DNA of 11,634 nt. It comes from Bacteroidales bacterium. Its GTDB lineage: Bacteria > Bacteroidota > Bacteroidia > Bacteroidales > UBA4181. The notes beneath the pieces were generated by a model, which was not told the origin of the DNA, ran no database searches, and saw nothing but the letters and a program-made list of their open reading frames with translations. The translations under genes and the position numbers were made by a program. Within the stretch, counting starts at the first letter, position 1. Each line of letters starts with the position of its first letter. Below, piece by piece: positions 7,546-11,634 of the stretch. The stretch lies in NCBI GenBank assembly GCA_031259205.1, contig JAIRLS010000110.1, positions 1 through 11,634 of the forward strand. The letters run 5' to 3'.

Positions 7546-8469
7546 TTATTTTGACTGTTTCATCATCACTTCCCTGATTTCCGTCGGGATATCCGACTCA
7601 ATGATGTCCGGCCGGCATTTGACGTCTTCCAGATAGGCTTTTTCCCGTTCTTCTTTGGTAGGCAGCCTGTCGTGTGTAGGAGCGTAAGACACCATGCAGC
7701 GGACGCCTTTGGCATGGAGTTTGTCCACGATATGCCGGTTGGCGTCGTTGATGGTAGGGCCTACGTAAGCGATCATCGTGTGCCACGGCACGCCTGAAAA
7801 AGTGATGTCTTCGTATTCCTTTTCGTTGCGTGAAAAAACCGACAGCATGACGCCGGGCAGACGGTCGCTGTAGTATCTCGCCTGTGCGCCGGTATGCACT
7901 GTTATCATCACGTGCTTTTCCGCCTTGTGCTTCTTTACAAGATCAACAATCATGCGGGGAGGAACGTCTTTCTTGTCCAGATTAACCACTGTTTTCCCGT
8001 TACTCCACACGATCACTTCTTCGAGTGTCGGGATTTTAAAGCCGGTCGCATTGCCTTCGCTGTCTTTCAACCTTACCGACTGCAGTTCCGCCCACGTGTA
8101 GTCGGACAGTTTTCCGGAAGCGGTGGTAGTGCGGTCGAGGGTGGCGTCGTGCATCAGCACGATCACGCTGTCTTTGGTCAGACGGGGGTCAATCTCAAAT
8201 ATGGCCGGCATTTTTTCCAGCACGTTGCAGAAGCCCTCCAGACTGTTTTCCGGGAATCCTTTTTCACGTCCGCCCCGGTGTCCGCTGATGATGACCTGAC
8301 CATCGGGCTGATAGCCGAAATACCGGTAAACGTCTTTTTTCCCCTTGAAAAACAAATAATGTTCGTGTCCGTTTTTACCTTTCTCTCCTTGAGCGGCTAA
8401 TTTTCCGGTGACGCCGGAAAAACCAAATAACAGAAACAAAGATAACAAAATAGAAAAACCTGTTTTCAT
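7546..8469 (-). CDS. exported glycerophosphodiester phosphodiesterase
   Basis: Member of the GDPD (GlpQ/UgpQ) TIM-barrel family, which hydrolyses glycerophosphodiesters to glycerol phosphate and an alcohol. The 307-residue protein starts with a likely signal peptide (hydrophobic LLSLFLLFGF, about 8-17, cleavage near LAAQG), placing it in the periplasm or on the envelope. Family motifs follow: SGHRGG (62-67) with catalytic His64, PENS (73-76), FEIDPRLTKD (91-100) with metal ligands Glu92 and Asp94, and MHDATLDRTT (106-115) with His107. The third metal position, often Glu in an IEIK-like motif, is Asp165 in VVNLDKK. The ATG at 8469 follows a purine tract ending AAGGAT. As first gene before the G1P dehydrogenase and the GlpT-like carrier, it probably supplies their substrate. 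Confidence 0.93.
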   Translation of the reverse strand: MKTGFSILLSLFLLFGFSGVTGKLAAQGEKGKNGHEHYLFFKGKKDVYRYFGYQPDGQVIISGHRGGREKGFPENSLEGFCNVLEKMPAIFEIDPRLTKDSVIVLMHDATLDRTTTASGKLSDYTWAELQSVRLKDSEGNATGFKIPTLEEVIVWSNGKTVVNLDKKDVPPRMIVDLVKKHKAEKHVMITVHTGAQARYYSDRLPGVMLSVFSRNEKEYEDITFSGVPWHTMIAYVGPTINDANRHIVDKLHAKGVRCMVSYAPTHDRLPTKEEREKAYLEDVKCRPDIIESDIPTEIREVMMKQSK

Positions 8470-8495
8470 ATCCTTTTTTTTATTTATTTTTTTTG

Positions 8496-8503
8496 CAAAG
8501 AAA
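8496..8503 (-). promoter_or_regulatory. weak -7-like box before the phosphodiesterase operon
   Basis: On the minus strand TTTCTTTG differs from TAnnTTTG at one defined base and ends 26 bases before the ATG, a spacing like that at alaS. No -33 element is seen in the T-rich stretch upstream. It is the best promoter candidate in the 167-base gap. Confidence 0.3.
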
Positions 8504-8588
8504 AGAAATAAAAAAAAGAAATAAAAATCAGAAGTGAAATATTTTTACAAATGGCTGTTACCCGTTACACTGCCGGCGTTTTCAGGGA

Positions 8589-8627
8589 CGGCAGCGATAA
8601 GGGATAACGTTTCCACGCCCGCTGCCG
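8589..8627. repeat. inverted repeat after the nspC unit
   Basis: CGGCAGCG (8589-8596) is perfectly complementary to CGCTGCCG (8620-8627) across a 23-base loop. It lies just downstream of the last gene of the nspC unit and upstream of the phosphodiesterase operon. There is no T-tract, so it would not be a classical intrinsic terminator. A role in ending or stabilising the nspC transcript is possible. Confidence 0.35.
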
Positions 8628-8636
8628 ACAGGGTTT

Positions 8637-9422
8637 TCAGTTTCCGGTTTTCAACTGACTTTGATATTCCCTGAATTTCCGCATGATTTCCCTGTTGATT
8701 TCTTCCTGCGGCACGTATAGCAGATATTTCTTGGAAAAATAACAACTCGACATGAACCGGACGAGTTCGTCGTCTTCCAGTCCGGTCAGTTGGCGTACCA
8801 GTTCGCCGTTGAATTTTTCTCCTATCCTGAAATGTTCCGCCGTTCCGTCGATCAGGCTCATGTAATAGCGCATGTGCCTCCCTTCCCGGCTCAAGAGATG
8901 ATAGAGGTAAGTGACAGGGCTGACATAAAAAGGGAGAAGGTTGAAACCGCCTTGTCCGGGCAACAGCGACGGCGTTATTTCAAAACGATTGACGGGATCG
9001 ACCGGCATGGAGGACAAAGCCTCTTTCGTGTTTAAAAACTCGTGTTTAAACTGACTGTATCCGGGGAAACGCAGGATACCTACTTCCGGCAGTTGGAAGG
9101 CAACCGGTTTCAACCGGACAGCGCGATCGTTGGAATACATCGAATCTTCCACCGCCATGACCGATTTCCCGTATCCCAGCAGACTAAATTCGATACTGTC
9201 CTTTCTGTTGGCCGTTAGCGTGAAATTGCCAAATTCGTCGCTAACGGTACCCAGTTTCAGCGTTTTATTGACGATGTAGCAATCGCGCAGGGCAACGCCT
9301 GTACTGTCGTCGATCACCCTCGCCGCGAAACGGAAATGATAGTCGGGCAGTTGCGCATGGCCTGCTACCGGTGCGAAAATCGCCGCTATCCGGATGAACC
9401 GGACAAAAGTGAACCGCAACAT
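8637..9422 (-). CDS. secreted protein with CarboxypepD_reg-like domain, function unknown
   Basis: A 261-residue protein with a likely signal peptide (FVRFIRIAAIFAPVAGHAQ, cleavage near 24), so envelope-located or periplasmic. Residues about 31-110 form a carboxypeptidase-regulatory-like beta domain: FAARVIDDSTGVALRDCYIV, then GTVSDEFGNFTL and IEFSLLGYG, the pattern seen at the N-termini of TonB-dependent receptors and in many small Bacteroidetes proteins. The rest (about 111-261) is not recognised; it has an aromatic middle and a charged C-terminus. No TonB plug or barrel is present and the length rules out a receptor. The ATG at 9422 shares a base with the nspC stop (TGATG), so translation is probably coupled. 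A longer frame running back inside nspC is not the gene. A role linked to polyamines is guilt by association only. Confidence 0.85.
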   Translation of the reverse strand: MLRFTFVRFIRIAAIFAPVAGHAQLPDYHFRFAARVIDDSTGVALRDCYIVNKTLKLGTVSDEFGNFTLTANRKDSIEFSLLGYGKSVMAVEDSMYSNDRAVRLKPVAFQLPEVGILRFPGYSQFKHEFLNTKEALSSMPVDPVNRFEITPSLLPGQGGFNLLPFYVSPVTYLYHLLSREGRHMRYYMSLIDGTAEHFRIGEKFNGELVRQLTGLEDDELVRFMSSCYFSKKYLLYVPQEEINREIMRKFREYQSQLKTGN

Positions 9423-10561
9423 CAGGACAGCCGGTTTTTGTAATCCACGTATCCGAAGCTTTTCAGCAGGACGAATCCTTTTTCGCGGCTGTAGACGCCG
9501 ATGGAAGGATGTGCAACGCCATTGAAGAAAGTAGTTTTCACCATGGTATAGTGAATCATGTCTTCGAAAATGACGGTCATTCCTGCATAAGGTTCCTTCC
9601 GGAACGACCAGTCGCCCGTAAAGTCGCCTGCCAGACAACTGTTGCCTCCCATCCGCCATGCCTGTTGCCCCGGCCGGCAGTCCGAGGCTCCTCTGATGCG
9701 CGGCTTGTAAGGCATTTCAAGACAGTCGGGCATGTGAGCGGTAAACGACACGTCGAGAATGGCGGTACGGATACCGTTGCGAATCACGACGTCTTCGACC
9801 GTAGCCCGCAGTACGCCTGTTTCCCACACGAAAGCCGCTCCCGGTTCGAGGATTACGCGAAGATGAGGGTATCTCGCCCGAAAAGCCAGCAGGGCATTCA
9901 CCAGCAGGTCGGCGTCGTAGCCTTTCCGGGTGATCAGATGGCCGCCGCCGAAATTGATCCACTGCAAGTTCGGAAAGAGATGTCCGAATCTGGCTTCCGT
10001 AGCCTCTATCAGGCGTAGCGTAGCTTCAGCCGGCGATTCGCACAGGGCGTGTACGTGAAGTCCTTCAATGCCGGCAGGAAGCGTATCGCCGATCTGAGCG
10101 TCCGTCAGGCCAAGACGCGAACCGGGGGAGCAGGGGTTGTAAAGGCCGGTTTCCACCTGCGACAGTTCGGGATTCACCCGCAACCCCATGGATACCGCCG
10201 GACGGCGCCGCAACGCCCTCTCGCGGAAACGGTGGTACTGTGTCAGGGAATTAAACGTGATATGACTGCTGTAACGCAGAATCCCGTCAAAATCGCCGTC
10301 GGTATACGCCGGAGCGTATGCGTGCGCCCGGACGCCCATTTCTTCGTATCCCAGCCGCGCTTCGTTCGGCGAACTTGCCGCAATGCCCTTCACATAAGGA
10401 CGTATTCGGGGAAACACACCCCACATGGCAAAACCTTTCAATGCGGGAATAACGTCGACGCCTGCCCGCCTGCCTGTTTCACGGATCATTTCCAAATTGC
10501 CCGCCAGTAAATCTTCATCCATCACATAACAGGGAGATGGTATTTGTGAAAAATCAATCAT
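9422..10561 (-). CDS. nspC: carboxynorspermidine/carboxyspermidine decarboxylase
   Basis: PLP-dependent fold III decarboxylase that converts carboxyspermidine or carboxynorspermidine to spermidine or norspermidine, the last step of the alternative polyamine route common in gut Bacteroidetes. At 379 residues it is of normal length. The PLP lysine is Lys42 in IPALKGFAMW. Further family motifs are GLHVHALCES (167-176), NFGGGH (203-208), ILEPGAAF (237-244), and the active-site Cys309 and Asp313 in GGNSCLAGD. The ATG at 10561 gives MIDFSQIPSPCYVMDEDLL, the expected beginning. A strong Bacteroidetes promoter ends four bases before this ATG, implying little or no leader. The stop codon overlaps the start of the secreted protein by one base. 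The upstream partner, carboxyspermidine dehydrogenase, is not in the window. Confidence 0.95.
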   Translation of the reverse strand: MIDFSQIPSPCYVMDEDLLAGNLEMIRETGRRAGVDVIPALKGFAMWGVFPRIRPYVKGIAASSPNEARLGYEEMGVRAHAYAPAYTDGDFDGILRYSSHITFNSLTQYHRFRERALRRRPAVSMGLRVNPELSQVETGLYNPCSPGSRLGLTDAQIGDTLPAGIEGLHVHALCESPAEATLRLIEATEARFGHLFPNLQWINFGGGHLITRKGYDADLLVNALLAFRARYPHLRVILEPGAAFVWETGVLRATVEDVVIRNGIRTAILDVSFTAHMPDCLEMPYKPRIRGASDCRPGQQAWRMGGNSCLAGDFTGDWSFRKEPYAGMTVIFEDMIHYTMVKTTFFNGVAHPSIGVYSREKGFVLLKSFGYVDYKNRLS

Positions 10562-10565
10562 TTGA

Positions 10566-10597
10566 CAAAACTACATGAAAAACTTGGGTTTTCCAAA
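10566..10597 (-). promoter_or_regulatory. Bacteroidetes promoter of nspC
   Basis: On the minus strand TTTG (10597-10594), a 20-base spacer and TAGTTTTG (10573-10566) match the -33/-7 consensus TTTG-N19-21-TAnnTTTG in full. The -7 box ends only four bases before the nspC ATG, so transcription would begin at or next to the start codon. Confidence 0.7.
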
Positions 10598-10707
10598 TAA
10601 TGGATAAAGGGAACAGGTCATTCCTGTAATTTTACCGAAACTACTATTATTTGATTGCGGATTTTAAGAACGGACAATCATACCGTACTTGGTTATAATG
10701 TGAGAAA

Positions 10708-10734
10708 TATACATGATGCGGTATGATTTTGCGA
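10708..10734 (+). repeat. 27-bp motif, copy 1
   Basis: Begins TATAC and contains GCGGTATGATTTTG (10718-10731), repeated exactly at 11556-11569. It is a diverged copy of the units at 11447 and 11546, in the same orientation, and lies on the nspC-proximal side of the repeat region. Confidence 0.55.
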
Positions 10735-10837
10735 TGTGTTGCACCAAACTCCGTTTTGTTCCGGTTGGTTCCGCCGAACTCTGCTTTCCGGTTTGCCTGC
10801 GGGGAATCGGGAGGAGGGATGCACATTTTCTATTGAT

Positions 10838-11038
10838 ATGATTCCCCTATGGAGAATCGAAGCCAACAGCCATGTATTTTTACTGCATAAAGTTATGCCC
10901 ATGCACAGTATATTCCGCTTCCCTTATTACGGTTCGAGTAAAGAAGGCGTAAAACGGAAAATTCCAGACGCCGTATTGATTGCGAATGAATTAAAACAGC
11001 GTTTTCCCGGTCGTTCGCAGGCAAAGAAAAGTGAATGA
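10838..11038 (+). CDS. possible small or remnant coding sequence, unrecognised
   Basis: An ATG at 10838 opens a 66-residue frame (MIPLWRIEANSHVFLLHKV..., ending QAKKSE) with codon use not unlike the neighbouring genes and a run of plausible protein sequence (IFRFPYYGSSKEGVKRK). The same frame is open back to a GTG at 10736. I recognise no family or motif, see no promoter, and the end runs into the heptad array. It may be a real small gene, the 3' remnant of a larger one, or chance. Confidence 0.2.
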   Translation: MIPLWRIEANSHVFLLHKVMPMHSIFRFPYYGSSKEGVKRKIPDAVLIANELKQRFPGRSQAKKSE

Positions 11039-11390
11039 CCTCGACATTGCCGTAAACGACCACCTTTTTACGTTTCGCGAATACGATGGTCGTGGTCGGC
11101 GAACAGGATTTTGCTATCGCCGACGACAAATTTGCTGTCGGCGACCTCGACATTGCCGAAAAAAACGACGGATTTTGCTGTCGCAGATAGCCGGGATGCG
11201 GTCAACGAAGGCAATGTTCATGTCGATGATAGAAAATTTGCCGTCGCCGATAGCAAATTCGAGCGAAAAAACGCGAATAATTCCTGTCGGCGACAGGAAA
11301 TTTCCGGAGGAAAACAGCAATGCAGGAGTCGGCGACAGCAATATCGCCCTCAAAAATAGAACTGTCGAGGTCGGAGACAGGAATGCACGT
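11031..11390 (+). pseudogene. degenerate 21-bp tandem array encoding heptapeptides, frame-broken
   Basis: Seventeen consecutive units of 21 bases with consensus close to GTCGGCGACAGSAAATTTGC. Read on the plus strand they give heptapeptides of the form V-G/A-D-R/S-K/N-F/I-A, for example VGEQDFA, VADSKFE, VGDRKFP and VGDSNIA. The register breaks at exactly three points, each one extra base in a homopolymer: the T5 run at 11065-11069, the A7 run at 11159-11165 and the A6 run at 11266-11271. Dropping one base at each restores an unbroken heptad phase from 11031 to 11390, with the frame then open to 11464. As written no single frame spans it. The consensus unit has no stop in any of the six frames, so open frames here on either strand are weak evidence of coding. 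It could be a decayed repeat protein, a slippage-controlled gene, or a non-coding repeat. Confidence 0.6.
11281..11299. repeat. perfect 19-nt palindrome within the array
   Basis: TTCCTGTCG, a central G, then CGACAGGAA forms a perfect nine-base-pair inverted repeat centred on 11290. Other units carry weaker versions of the CTGTCGGCGACAG core. Confidence 0.7.
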
Positions 11391-11446
11391 ATGCGATACG
11401 TACCTGCGATGACAATACAATGTAGAGGGCTATCTCAAAAGGGTAT

Positions 11447-11473
11447 TATACTTTACCCTGTATAGTTTTGTGC
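11447..11473 (+). repeat. 27-bp motif, copy 2
   Basis: Begins TATACTTT and ends TTTTGTGC. It matches the copy at 11546-11572 at 22 of 27 positions by eye, in the same orientation and 99 bases away. It overlaps the left arm of the hairpin that starts at 11460. Confidence 0.65.
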
Positions 11474-11550
11474 AATAGAAAAAGAATAAGCATCTTTGCA
11501 AAACTCCTCAGTAATGCAAGGTATGCTTATTCAGGAATGGGAAACTATAC
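11460..11550. repeat. long nested inverted repeat, MITE-like
   Basis: The outer arms are GTATAGTTT (11460-11468) and AAACTATAC (11542-11550), perfectly complementary. The inner arms are GAATAAGCAT (11484-11493) and ATGCTTATTC (11523-11532), also perfect. The inner stem continues as CTTTGCA with TGCAAGG after a one-base bulge, giving about 17 pairs around a 14-base loop. No coding capacity. Confidence 0.7.
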
Positions 11551-11572
11551 TTTGCGCGGTATGATTTTGTGC
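11546..11572 (+). repeat. 27-bp motif, copy 3
   Basis: TATACTTT, then GCGGTATGATTTTG (11556-11569), ending TTTTGTGC. It shares its first half with copy 2 and its middle exactly with copy 1, and starts inside the right arm of the 11460-11550 hairpin. Confidence 0.65.
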
Positions 11573-11581
11573 CGACGCATA

Positions 11582-11601
11582 TCTTCCCCGGAGGGGGAAG
11601 A
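11582..11601. repeat. short GC-rich hairpin
   Basis: TCTTCCCC (11582-11589) pairs with GGGGAAGA (11594-11601) around a GGAG tetraloop. It is an eight-base-pair perfect stem with no T-tract immediately after it on either strand, so a terminator role is not supported. The remaining bases to the window end show nothing else. Confidence 0.5.
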
Positions 11602-11634
11602 ATATCAATAGAAAAAAGAGGATTCCGTTTTTCC

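Noticed and set aside
8545..8745. Minus-strand ORF across the gap between the secreted protein and the phosphodiesterase
   Set aside because: It overlaps the end of the secreted protein in another frame and shows no motif or promoter.
9423..9659. Longer reading of the secreted protein back into nspC
   Set aside because: The extra 79 residues are arginine-rich shadow sequence of nspC, and the ATG at 9422 is followed at once by a signal peptide.
10801..10847. Inverted repeat GGGGAATC/GATTCCCC as a terminator
   Set aside because: An eight-base stem with a 31-base loop and no T-tract is within chance for a region of this size.
11031..11390. CRISPR array
   Set aside because: Units are contiguous, degenerate and 21 bases long, with no spacers between conserved repeats.
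11114..11420. Minus-strand ORFs across the heptad array
   Set aside because: The repeat unit is stop-free in all six frames, so these openings are expected by construction.
11460..11550. Integron attC site
   Set aside because: The size and palindrome fit loosely, but the GTTRRRY/RYYYAAC core sites are not present and no integrase or cassette genes are seen.

Overview
The window looks like chromosomal DNA of a member of the Bacteroidetes, probably order Bacteroidales. The grounds are a GldF-type permease, a spermidine-pathway NspC, a CarboxypepD_reg-like secreted protein, and promoters matching the phylum-specific TTTG-N20-TAnnTTTG pattern. Genes are moderately GC-rich and the spacers AT-rich. 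The genus cannot be fixed from the sequence alone.

Layout. Positions 1-238 are an AT-rich spacer with a striking ~100-bp inverted repeat (16-116), then the promoter of alaS. alaS (239-2866, +) meets murB tail to tail. From there to 10561 everything lies on the minus strand. Read in the direction of transcription, the first unit is nspC (10561-9422) with a one-base overlap into a secreted protein of unknown function (9422-8637). The second is a three-gene glycerophosphodiester unit: exported phosphodiesterase (8469-7546), sn-glycerol-1-phosphate dehydrogenase (7527-6208) and glycerol-phosphate:phosphate antiporter (6184-4856). The third is tRNA-Pro(UGG) (4765-4691), a GldF-like permease (4671-3937) and murB (3921-2887).

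Positions 10562-11634 hold no confident gene. They contain a ~360-bp array of degenerate 21-bp units encoding 17 heptapeptides once three homopolymer indels are corrected. They also contain three copies of a ~27-bp motif and a long hairpin framed by two of those copies. This stretch looks like repeat or mobile-element debris plus a decayed repetitive coding sequence.

How the genes fit together. The phosphodiesterase would release glycerol phosphate from glycerophosphodiesters outside the cytoplasm, the GlpT-like carrier would import it, and the dehydrogenase would oxidise it to dihydroxyacetone phosphate. The point of interest is stereochemistry. The dehydrogenase family acts on sn-glycerol-1-phosphate, the enantiomer of the usual bacterial compound, so this may be a route for using G1P, for example from phosphatidylglycerol head groups or lipoteichoic acid. 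That reading is inference. The remaining genes are housekeeping: alanyl-tRNA synthetase, peptidoglycan precursor synthesis and polyamine synthesis.
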